NCBI GenBank assembly: GCA_003427395.1 | Contig: BFEA01000516.1 | Span: 1,028,711 to 1,051,567 of the forward strand | Origin: Chara braunii | Lineage: Eukaryota; Streptophyta; Charophyceae; Charales; Characeae | DNA: 22,857 nucleotides | Direction: 5' to 3' | In this document: in pieces, positions 9,621 through 17,119 of the stretch | Layout: the number at the start of each line of letters is the position of its first letter | Numbering within the stretch: position 1 is the first letter of the stretch | The notes under the pieces: model-generated | What the model was told of the DNA's origin: nothing | What the model saw: only the letters and a program-made list of their open reading frames with translations | The model's database searches: none | Position numbers and translations under genes: made by a program

Positions 9621-10106
9621 GAGCACTGATGGCAGTGCCATCACGGTTGGCGTAGTAGCCAAAAGAGGAGGGGTGGCGCATCCCCTAAAGCGCTTTTCGC
9701 CGCTTGCGCCCGTCACGACTCATCAGAGGGTGGAGTTTCCTCTGGCTCCCGGGTAGGAGGTGAAGTGGTGGGGGGTGATTGGGGTGAGAGGGGTATCGTT
9801 TTGTGTGAGTCAAACCTTACCACATGATCATTCATGTCGGCATCTGAGAGGTGGTCCTCAATTGCCACCATCACCAAATTACCTTAGCGCAAAGTTGCTG
9901 CACCGGCTGCCGATCGCAGTGTCTGGCCCGCAAGCATGTATTGAAGGCAGTGCCTGCTGATCGCAGACTTTGGGGAGAGTTGCGATGAACTCTGAAGAGT
10001 TGTCCAGGGTTGAGAACAGCAGATAGAGAGAGAGAGAGAGGAGATGATGAGGCCTGTAGAAGACAGCAACTATGGAGGAAGAGTAGCTGTGGCGCTTGAG
10101 CGCAGA
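9617..10106. other. Non-coding stretch
   Basis: No gene recognised. A short GA tract occurs at about 10027-10040. Overlapping frames on both strands (9760-9960, 9871-10248) show no domain. Confidence 0.4.
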
Positions 10107-10199
10107 GGCCAGGGAGAGGTAGAGGAGGAGGAGAGTGGAGAGGGAGAAGGAGGAGAGTGGAGAGGGAGCGAGGAGGAGGAGAGTGGAGGGGGAGAGAGC
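10107..10199. repeat. Purine-rich minisatellite
   Basis: About three irregular copies of a 20-30 bp unit built on GAGGAGGAGAGTGGAGAGGG, with the plus strand almost free of pyrimidines apart from the repeated T. Confidence 0.75.
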
Positions 10200-10372
10200 T
10201 ATGTAGGGGAGCGAGCGGAACATGAATCGCCAGGGGTGATGCGTTCAAGGAGTCAGCCTCTTGGAAGAAGAGGACTTGCAGACTCGCTGTTCCATAGTGT
10301 ATAAGTAGGGAAGTTTCTGACGTGCGAGATGTTGAGGGAGAGGTTGAGGAGGGTGCAGGTTTGGGCTAGGGA

Positions 10373-11559
10373 ATGTGGGGGGGAAATTTTGGTTTGGGGA
10401 TGGAGGGGTGTGTGTGTGTAAGGGGAGGGGGGGCACGTGAGGGTGTATGGGTTTGCGAGGGAGAGTGTGTGTGTCTGGTCTATGGGGTGTGTGTATGTGT
10501 ATGCGATCTTGTGAGGGTGCGCGAATATGCGTGTGGGTGTGTATGGGAATTCGCGTGTTTGGTGTGCGGGTGGGCAGTGTTTGTGGGTGAGGTATTGATA
10601 GGTATATGTGATGGGGTGGGGGGGTAGAGTTGGGGGTATGGTGGTAGGAGTGTGGGGAGTAGGGAGTTATGGCGGGAGTATGTTCATGCATGAGGCAAGT
10701 GGAATGGGTGTTCGTCGTTTAGTGTTAGACTATGGCGGTGCAGCGTTCGTCAGTAGCGTGGCGTTCGGGTGTTGGACTGTGATTTTGGACTGCAGTGTCG
10801 TTTCGGGGGTTTGGATCTTTTGGTTTTTGTTTTTCTCATTTTGTATTTTTATGGGTGGGAGTTGGGATGTGAGTGGTGGGGGTATGTTGGCGGGTAGTGG
10901 GATTTTGTGCAGAAGGTACCGTGGGTGTGGGGATACGAGTGTTTTCATGTGTTTTTTTGTCTTGTGTGGTGCAGGGAGTGGTCAGGGGAATTTTTTTGTG
11001 TGTCAGTTTGAGAGCCGGTTGGTGGGGTATCGATGAGCCTATGTTTTTTTGGGTTTGCGGTATGGGGGCCGGTGGGCGGGGCGTCTTGTGGATATATGTT
11101 TTTAAGGGTGGGGGCTGGGGTAGGTGCCAGGGGGGTGTAAGTGTCTGGGGGGTAGAGTGCGGGGGACCGGTTGCCGTAAGTATTCTGGGTGTGGTTGGGG
11201 GGCCGGTGGGTGGGGCACCGGGTCGTATTTGTTTTGAGTCCGTGGTTTGGGGGCCGGTAGGTGGGGGACCAGTTGTCGTCTGTTTGGAGGGTATGGTTTG
11301 GGGGTTGGTGGGTGGGGCACTGGTTCTGTTTGTGGGTTGGGGCCTTTGTGGTGGGGGAGGGGGTGGCAGGGGCTGTGTATGTGAGTTATGGGCAGAGGGT
11401 GGCATTTGTTTATGTTTTTTGTGTCCACGGGTGTTTGTATGAGTAAGTCCATATGTGTGTTTTGTGTATGTGAGTTAGGGGCTTTGTTTGTGTGTGTGTA
11501 TGTATGGGTATGTGCGGGGGTTGAGTGTGCGGGTGGGGGGTTGGGTTGGGAGAGTTTAT

Positions 11560-11560
<1 letters not shown>
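10373..11560. other. 1.2-kb segment of extreme G+T strand bias
   Basis: The plus strand is overwhelmingly G and T, with many GGG/GGGG tracts; the minus strand is correspondingly A/C. Stops are scarce on the A/C strand and both strands carry long opposed frames (189 codons each at 10836-11405 minus and 10873-11442 plus). These are Gly/Val/Trp-rich and Pro/Thr/His-rich low-complexity translations, so I do not call genes. The bias is clear by inspection; I did not compute it. Confidence 0.75.
11197..11349. repeat. 51-bp minisatellite, about three copies
   Basis: The block GGCCGGT / GGCCGGT / GGTTGGT recurs at 11201, 11252 and 11303, exactly 51 bp apart, within units that read GTTT-GGGGG-CCGGTGGGTGGGG-CACC-GGT. 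Because 51 is 17 codons, the plus frame shows a 17-residue repeat beginning Gly-Pro-Val-Gly-Gly. Confidence 0.85.

Positions 11561-11561
<1 letters not shown>

Positions 11562-11604
<43 letters not shown>
11562..11604. repeat. (GT)n microsatellite
   Basis: About 21 uninterrupted GT units at the right edge of the G+T-biased segment. Confidence 0.97.
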
Positions 11605-11606
<2 letters not shown>

Positions 11607-11647
11607 CGCGCGTGTGCCGGGGGGAGGGGAGGGAGGACCGCTCCCCC

Positions 11648-11649
<2 letters not shown>

Positions 11650-11684
<35 letters not shown>

Positions 11685-11762
11685 CCAATCAATCAATCAA
11701 TCCATCAAACAGTCAATCAATCAATCAATCAATCAATAAAAAAAGAATCAATCAATCAATAT
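11650..11762. repeat. (AATC)n microsatellite
   Basis: About 26 AATC units with interruptions near 11684, 11702-11714 and an A-run at 11737-11744. It abuts the region where the retroelement homology begins about 100 bp further on. Confidence 0.97.
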
Positions 11763-11943
11763 TTATTTTTTTTTCTAGTTTTTTAATTTGTTTTGTCACT
11801 CAACGAAAACCACCCCCTCAAATTTTTAATTTTTTTTTCTGTTTTTTTGTAGGTGGTAGTGGCCGATGTGTGCAGGCGGTGTGCGCGCGCCCCCGCCTGC
11901 GCGTGGCGCTGCCGCAAAGTTCCTCAGCTGCGCGGCCTCAGCC

Positions 11944-12330
11944 GTGGCCGAGGGGGACACACAGCCTAAGGGTAAGTTGGTCGGCGGCGAGGTAGTCATC
12001 GGCGGTCGCAAGGCCGGGGCCTATTATGACACTTGCTCGACGCAAAACTTCATTAGTCACGCGTGCATTGAGAGGCTGCGCTTACAGGGGCAAGTGCAAC
12101 GCTTGAGTCGACCTGTGCCAACAAACAGCGCATCGTAGTCAATGACTACCTTAAAGACATTGAGTGTCTTTTCCCGTACGTGGGAAGGGAACTGAGACAT
12201 CGATTCTCGTTCCAAGTCAGCGATGATCTCCCTATGGATATCTTGTTAGGAATGTACTACCTCTCGGTTGGACAGCCCCAGTTTGACTGGGACCGAAAAG
12301 TGGTCAAACACACTTTGCCCAGAGGGGGAA
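11944..12330 (+). pseudogene. Retropepsin-like aspartic protease remnant
   Basis: In frame 1 the segment GEVVIGGRKAGAYYDTCSTQ (to about 12045) is the retropepsin active-site region; the family expects Asp-Ser/Thr-Gly, but here the third residue is Cys (codon 12034-12036), so catalysis is probably lost. The frame is then broken between about 12100 and 12125. The second half continues in frame 0 with FSFQVSDDLPMDILLGMYYL (about 12204-12263), the flap/second-lobe region leading into the linker before reverse transcriptase. The protease normally matures the polyprotein in the virus-like particle. Confidence 0.8.
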
Positions 12331-12479
12331 CCGCTAGATTACGTAAGTTTAAGGCTAGTAGTCTAATCGAGTCCTACGGATGCATGTGTGCGACCGCGTT
12401 CTATAATTATTATAAGCAAAATCAGGAGGAGGGTATGTACTTAGTTTATGTCTCTGCAGCAGGCGAGCCAGTGAAAATG

Positions 12480-13262
12480 CCGCCGGATATAGAGGGAGTA
12501 GTCGCTAAGTACCCTGATCTATTTGAAGAGTCAAAAGGGGCTGTTGAGAGGGAGGTTGTCCACGCGATAGAGATTATCCCAGGGTCTAGCATTCCAAAGG
12601 GTAGGATCTATCGGATGTCTCCAACGGAGCTTGATGAGCTTCGCCTACAGCTCAAGGAGCTCATAGAGAAGGGTTGGATCCGACCGAGTGTTTCCCCTTA
12701 CGGATCTCCTGTCTTATTTGTACCGAAGAAGGCGGGAACATTGAGGATGTGCATTGACTATAGGGGCCTCAATGCCATCACTGTGAAGAACGCAGAGCCC
12801 CTACCGCGCATCGATGACTTGTTGGACCGAGTGCAAGAGTGTCAGTACTTCAGTAAGATAGATCTGAAGTTCGGGATCAACACAAAACCGCTTGCAATAC
12901 GGCTCGAGGATCAACACAAAACCGCTTTTCAAACCAGGTACAGTATGTACGAGTTTGAGGTGATGCCTTTCAGTCTTTGCAATGCTCCTGGCACCTTTCA
13001 GCACGCCATGAATCGGATATTTCATGACTACTTAGATAAGTTTGTCATCGTGTACCTCGATGACATACTTATTTTCAGTAGGACTAGCGAGGAGCACGTT
13101 GGCCATTTAGATAAAGTCCTTAGTCTCCTTCGGCGGCACAAGTTCAAGATCAACGGGGAGAAGTGCGAGTTTGGCCACACCCGGATCGTGTACGTGGGTC
13201 ATGAGATTTCCGCGGAGGGATTAAAGCCCGATGACACGAAGGTGGCCAACATTCGTGACTAG
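12480..13262 (+). pseudogene. Reverse transcriptase domain, stop at 3' end and patched motif
   Basis: Frame 0 contains GSPVLFVPKKAGTLRMCIDY, the FSKIDL motif with its catalytic Asp at 12861-12863, and YLDD with both Asp codons at 13059-13064, so the three catalytic carboxylates are present. Immediately after FSKIDL the usual hydrophobic/His-Gln motif is replaced by a 20-base stretch (12874-12893) identical to 12908-12927, which adds two residues and destroys the motif. The thumb region ends at TAG 13260-13262; the same frame continues after it (MRSFLGMPDYYRNF), so this is a point nonsense change, probably from a Trp codon. RT copies element RNA into DNA. Confidence 0.92.
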
Positions 13263-13277
13263 CTGCGTCCTCAGTCT

Positions 13278-13904
13278 GTGACTGAGATGAGGTCCTTCTT
13301 AGGGATGCCCGACTACTACCGTAACTTTGTCAAGAACTATAGCATCGTGGTCGCCCCTTTGATGGACCTGACCCGCCTTGACACCCCGTGGGAGTGGACA
13401 GACAGGTGTGAGGCTGCCTTCAGGCATCTGAAGCATGCTCTAACACACCATGAGGTCTTGAAACTTCATGATCCTGACAAGCCTTTCGTAGTAACCACGG
13501 ATGCCAGCCAATATGGCATCGGTGTCGTACTTGCGCAGCGGGAGGGGAAAAAGAGGCCGGTAGAGTACATGTCCAAAAAGATGCCCTCTCAAAAGTTGGC
13601 CAAGTCCACTTATGCGACGGAACTCTACGCGATCTACAAAGCGTTGACTCACTGGAGGCACTACCTCCTGGGTCACTTCTTCTATGTCTGGACTTATCAC
13701 CAGACTCCGAGGTGGATGAAGACTCAACCGGTACTCTCCGATGCTCTGAAGCGATGGATCGAAGTCATAGAGCAGTATGACTTTGAGCCCCAGTACATTA
13801 AGGGGGAGCACAACAAGGTTGCTGATGCGTTGTCGTATAGGCCAGACTTCCTGGGTGCACTTGTCACTGAATTTGGGCTTGCGGACGATGTTACTCAGTC
13901 TTTG
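13278..13904 (+). pseudogene. RNase H domain with one catalytic Asp lost
   Basis: This frame continues the RT frame. It has the connection segment, then TTDASQYGIG with Asp 13500-13502, Glu in ATELYAI at 13620-13622, and Asp in VADAL at 13824-13826. The third acidic position, normally in a T-D-H-Q motif, reads T-Y-H-Q (Tyr codon 13695-13697). RNase H digests the RNA strand of the hybrid; loss of one metal ligand should inactivate it. The frame ends at an 8-bp insertion in which TCTTTG occurs at 13899-13904 and again at 13907-13912. Confidence 0.9.
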
Positions 13905-13906
13905 AC

Positions 13907-15214
13907 TCTTTGGTGGAAGCCTATCTCGAGGATCCTTTTATGGCCGAAATCATACGCAGACTCGAGGCGAAAGACAAAGCAACGACCAACGAGTTTGTGT
14001 TGGTCAATGGCCTGCTGTTCCTTGAGAAGGCCGAAAATAAACGTTTGTGTGTTCCAAATCGAGAGTCTTTGCGTAGTTTATTTTTAAGCGAGTGTCATGA
14101 TGCCACCGGATATTTTGCGTATAGGAAGACTGCAACAAATCAGTTACAGCGGTTCTGGTGGCCCACAATGATGAGAGATGCGAAGCTGTACGTGGAGACT
14201 TGTCAAGTGTGTCAGAGAGACAAGCCACGTACACATGCCCCTCTTGGGCTTCTTAAGCCCCTTCTGATTCCGGAACGGCCCGGTACGAGCCTGTCTATGG
14301 ATTTCATGGACACGCTGGTCACCAACAAGAGCGGAATGAGATATGTCTATGTCATTGTGGATAGGTTTAGTAAGTATGCTAGATTTTAGTTGCAATGTCC
14401 GCTACAACTAGGACCAAATATGTAATAAAGTTGTTCAAGAGAACTGGGTCAGAGACTTTGGGCCTCCAAAGTCTATTGTGGGTGACAGGGATGTCCGATT
14501 CACCAGTGAGTTGTGGAAGGCTGCAGCTGCAGAACAGGGAACACAGCTCCAGATGACTTTTGGGAACCACCCAGAGGCAAACGGGCAAGCAGAGCAGCTG
14601 AACCGCGTTGTACAACACCTGTTGTGGCACTATATTAAGCCCAATCAGGTGGACTGGTATGAGAAACTTGCTCTCATCGCCAGCCTGTACAACAACATTG
14701 TTCACAACACCATTGGGGTGAGCCCTACATTGTTCACAACACCATTGGGGTGAGCCCTAACAGTCTGCTACATACTTTCAAGCCTAGACTGCCCCTAGAC
14801 TTTTTACTACCTGAGAACCAGCCGACTGCTGCACCGGGCACACTAGAATTTGCCTATCGATATGAACAACTGATGCAGCAGGCAGTGGAACAGACGCACA
14901 AGGCACAGGCGGCAATGATAGAGTCTGAGAACAAACACCGCCGCCCGTCGACATTTCCGGTAGGTGATAGAGTCTAGGTCAAGTCCTCAGAACTGGGACC
15001 AGAGCACGGGATTTCCCGCAAGCTCATGCCACAGTACTTTGGACCATGGGAGGTTCTGGATATTGTCGAGGGTGACCCGGATGGGCCGTCTTATGTAATC
15101 TGGATCCCTGGTCACCTTCGCACTTACCCCGTCTTTCACGCCTCCAAACTCGCACCTTTTAAGGAAACTGATCAGTTCCCCTCGCGTTGCTCAATGCTGC
15201 CCCCAACCATGGAT
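13907..15214 (+). pseudogene. Integrase, zinc-binding and catalytic core domains, multiply broken
   Basis: The HHCC domain keeps its first His (14096-14098) and C-x2-C (14201-14212), but the second His is Tyr (14111-14113). The catalytic triad is readable across frames: Asp in SMDFMD (14300-14302), Asp in GDRDVRF (14484-14486) and Glu in NGQAEQ (14592-14594); the last two are 36 residues apart, fitting D-D-35-E. The frame is disrupted by two extra T at 14384-14387, a lost base near 14435, the exact 32-bp duplication 14695-14758, and TAG at 14975-14977, in the position of the V-W-V motif of the C-terminal domain. Integrase would insert the cDNA into chromosomes; this copy cannot. Confidence 0.9.
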
Positions 15215-15445
15215 GGAGAGGTCGACATCGATGACATCGTGGACCACAGGGAAATGCCAGTTCCAAGACCGACAAGCAGGGGACGTCCTCCAAAGCCGAA
15301 GCTGCAGTATCGCGTTCGGTTCAAACATCACATTGATCCTAAGGAGGACAGATGGTTCAGCCGGGAGGAACTGATGCAGACCGCTCCACAGGTTGTCGGT
15401 CAATACGAGAAGTCACTGCAGAAAGGAAAGCGCCAGATTGAGTAA
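15215..15445 (+). pseudogene. Integrase C-terminal chromodomain-like module
   Basis: After the GPWEVL...FHASKLAPF integrase tail (15041-15162), frame 2 reads DIDDIVDHREMPVP, an Arg/Pro/Lys-rich spacer, LQYRVRFKHHIDPKEDRWF and a helical end before TAA 15443-15445. This matches the chromodomain plan: strand with I-x-D-H-R, aromatic-rich Y-x-V-x-F/W, an acidic D/E turn, W, then a C-terminal helix. Chromodomains steer integration to modified heterochromatin. The module itself is uninterrupted in this copy. Confidence 0.72.
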
Positions 15446-15485
15446 TGGAACTTCTCAGAGGACTGTCGAAGTATGGAGGAGGGAA

Positions 15486-16060
15486 TGCGAGGCTCAAGGC
15501 CTCAATACGCCCTACTGGGCCCTGTTTTCAGTACAATCGGCCGCCCTAAGTGAAGGCAGGCTCGACCCAGGGACTACAGGCCTATTTTGGGGTCACTGCG
15601 CAGCTGGGCAAATTCAGGCAGTTGCGCAGCGCCAGTTGGTTAAAAGCGCCCAGGCCCAGGGTGCCTTTTACGCATGTAACTGAGGCAGGCCCTGGGCCAG
15701 ATACGCAACATGGACCGAACACAGGCCGTGGGCAGTTGGACACGGGCGACCACCAGAGGCCCAGGGCCTGATTCGTTTGGATTGGGGCTCAGCCTCTCTG
15801 GGCCTACCGGAAGCTTCTGGGCAGGGGCCCAGCGCAGCCAGGCTTCACGCAGCAAGCAGGCAATTTCCATTTAGGAAAGTGCCTGCCCACGCATTCGGCA
15901 CTCGGGCACTGGCGGCATGTTGCGCGAGCGCTGCTGCGCTAATTGCTGGCCAGGCCCACGCGCTCACGGGCGAGCAGGATGAGCAGGCAGCCATAGCCGA
16001 GCTGCACTGCGCTATGCTGGATGGGGCACATGATGGTCCTTGGGTGCATGTGGCATCTGT
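15486..16060 (+). repeat. Possible 3' LTR or downstream flank of the retroelement
   Basis: A TG follows the purine tract (15486-15487), as an LTR start should. The next 550 bases are GC-rich with many GGCCCAGG/CCTGGGCC-type motifs and no coding signature. Without a 5' partner or a family consensus, the LTR end and target duplication cannot be fixed, so extent and identity are tentative. Confidence 0.3.
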
Positions 16061-16094
16061 GAGTGGGGGATCAAGGATGTGAGTTATGCGAGAG

Positions 16095-16100
16095 ACATAC
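16095..16100 (-). other. 5' splice site GTATGT
   Basis: The six bases following the exon's CAG on the minus strand are GTATGT, a common strong donor in plants and algae. The coding frame terminates shortly beyond it, as expected for intron sequence. Confidence 0.5.
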
Positions 16101-16403
16101 CTGGTGCTTGAGGCGAGCGGCATTGGCAGAGATCTGCTCGTACTTTGGGGAGTTGTTGACGTCACCAGCAGCATTGTAGATAGGGTCTGCCATTCGTAGT
16201 CTGGGCGCCAAGCGCCAGATAGGATATCGACATTGGTTCATTGTTGATGATGATGGGACTATTCGCACATTGTCACTTGTGAGCTTTTGTTGTGCTCTTA
16301 TTTGGTGGAACTCGTGATGCAATTCTGCTTTTGGTTCGAGGTCACGACTATCTGGTTTCATGTGTATGATGCTGTTTAGTTTCTGGAATTCGCTATTGCT
16401 CAT
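16101..16403 (-). CDS. Short coding exon, ATG to consensus donor; product unknown
   Basis: On the minus strand an ATG at 16403-16401 opens 101 codons ending exactly at CAG|GTATGT (donor GT at 16100-16099); the frame would stop a few codons into the intron. The sequence starts MSNSEFQKLNSIIHMKPDSR and ends with Lys-His-Gln. It is rich in Asn/Gln/His/Ala and has no recognised domain. The exon ends in phase 0, the same phase in which the exon at 1-1375 begins, and both are minus strand, so they may be consecutive exons with a 14.7-kb intron. The frame extends 12 codons further upstream without an ATG. Alternatively this is an internal exon (AG at 16407-16408) or an unrelated gene. Confidence 0.5.
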
Positions 16404-16429
16404 TTTCCTGGCACTAGGAAGATTTTCAT
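16400..16429 (-). promoter_or_regulatory. Candidate upstream ORF overlapping the ATG of the exon
   Basis: A 9-codon ORF starts at ATG 16429-16427 in another frame and stops at TGA 16402-16400, overlapping the downstream ATG as ATGA. If transcription starts upstream, this arrangement could limit or couple translation. No promoter was recognised. Confidence 0.22.
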
Positions 16430-16442
16430 GACTGGCCAATCA

Positions 16443-16478
16443 CCCGGGCGTGATGCCCAGGGGGGTCTGACGCCCGGG
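16443..16478. repeat. CCCGGGCGT inverted repeat, copy 1
   Basis: CCCGGGCGT at 16443-16451 and its exact complement ACGCCCGGG at 16470-16478 form a 9-bp stem with an 18-nt loop, 40 bases upstream of the minus-strand exon's ATG. Confidence 0.75.
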
Positions 16479-16783
16479 ATACCCGGGACTGGGGAAAAAT
16501 ATTAGAAAAATAAAATAAAAATTGGTGGTGGGGTTTTTCCGCGCTCTCCGAGAGGAGCCCAAATCCGGGCTCTTTTCTTTTTTTGAAAGTCGGGTACTGG
16601 TAGGGTGATCGTCCTGAGGGCTGGTCACGCTGAGGTAGGATAGTAGGGATAGGGGATGCGCTAGGGTATTGACGTGAGGATGGGATCGGTGGTGTCGTCG
16701 CCTCCTCAGAGCGACCACCGGTCACCGCTTCCGACAATCAATGTGTGCCTAGTAGCTGGCCTCTACAACACCCTGGACTTTTC

Positions 16784-16785
<2 letters not shown>
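16479..16785. other. Non-coding stretch
   Basis: No gene recognised. The Pro/Ser/Arg-rich minus-strand frames (16426-16737, 16440-16718) overlap each other and have no domain. Confidence 0.4.

Positions 16786-16816
<31 letters not shown>
16786..16816. repeat. 31-nt poly(A) tract
   Basis: Thirty-one consecutive A. It could be the tail of a retroposed sequence on the plus strand, but no retroposon body was recognised upstream. A second A-run (16993-17007) followed by T-runs (17012-17031) lies nearby. Confidence 0.9.
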
Positions 16817-16819
<3 letters not shown>

Positions 16820-17084
16820 TTGGGTGTCAAGGGAGGGTAAGGGCAGTATAAATGGATTTTAAAGGGGCTAAAGTGGTTTAAAGGGGGGTGACTTAGTGTG
16901 ATTTGGTTATTTGTTTTTTTATCTTCAGTTCCGTGAGGAATTCTGATGTGACCCTCAGCCAAAAGTTGTTTGTATTGCAATTCTACACACACAAAAAAAA
17001 AAAAAAATCAGATTTTTTTTATTTTTTTTTTCCCCGCACTGGGGCTGCCTGGGCCCATGCCCGGCCGGTCACCCGGTCGCCAAA

Positions 17085-17119
17085 CCGGGCGTGAAGTCGG
17101 GACCAGGGCGCCCGGGATA
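17085..17119. repeat. CCCGGGCG-type inverted repeat, copy 2
   Basis: CCGGGCGTGA at 17085-17094 and GCGCCCGGGATA at 17108-17119 follow the same layout as 16443-16480, including the trailing GGGATA, so the two are related copies about 640 bp apart. Confidence 0.6.

Larger units (their letters stand above)
11866..15485 (+). mobile_element. Decayed, gag-less Ty3/gypsy chromovirus-like retrotransposon
   Basis: Domain order is protease, reverse transcriptase, RNase H, integrase and a chromodomain-like tail, which defines a Ty3/gypsy chromovirus. Gag and its zinc knuckle are not visible, nor is any 5' LTR: left of about 11866 the sequence is T-rich and then AATC repeat, so the copy is 5'-truncated or rearranged. 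The reading frame moves 1-0-2-1-0-2 through a frameshift near 12100-12125, an 8-bp insertion at about 13905, +2 T at 14384-14387, a 1-base loss near 14435 and a 32-bp duplication at 14695-14758. TAG stops lie at 13260-13262 and 14975-14977. A purine tract at 15475-15485 after the final stop is a plausible polypurine tract. The copy cannot be autonomous. It lies antisense to the two minus-strand exons. Confidence 0.92.

Noticed and set aside
10836-11442. Opposed 189-codon frames on both strands
   Set aside because: They are explained by extreme G+T bias and a 51-bp repeat; products are low-complexity with no domain.
11640-11860. 5' LTR of the retroelement
   Set aside because: The sequence is AATC repeat and T-rich DNA, with no similarity to the region after 15485.
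12801-14705. Minus-strand frames over the retroelement (e.g. 12801-13025, 13440-13811, 14379-14705)
   Set aside because: Shadows of the pol reading frames.
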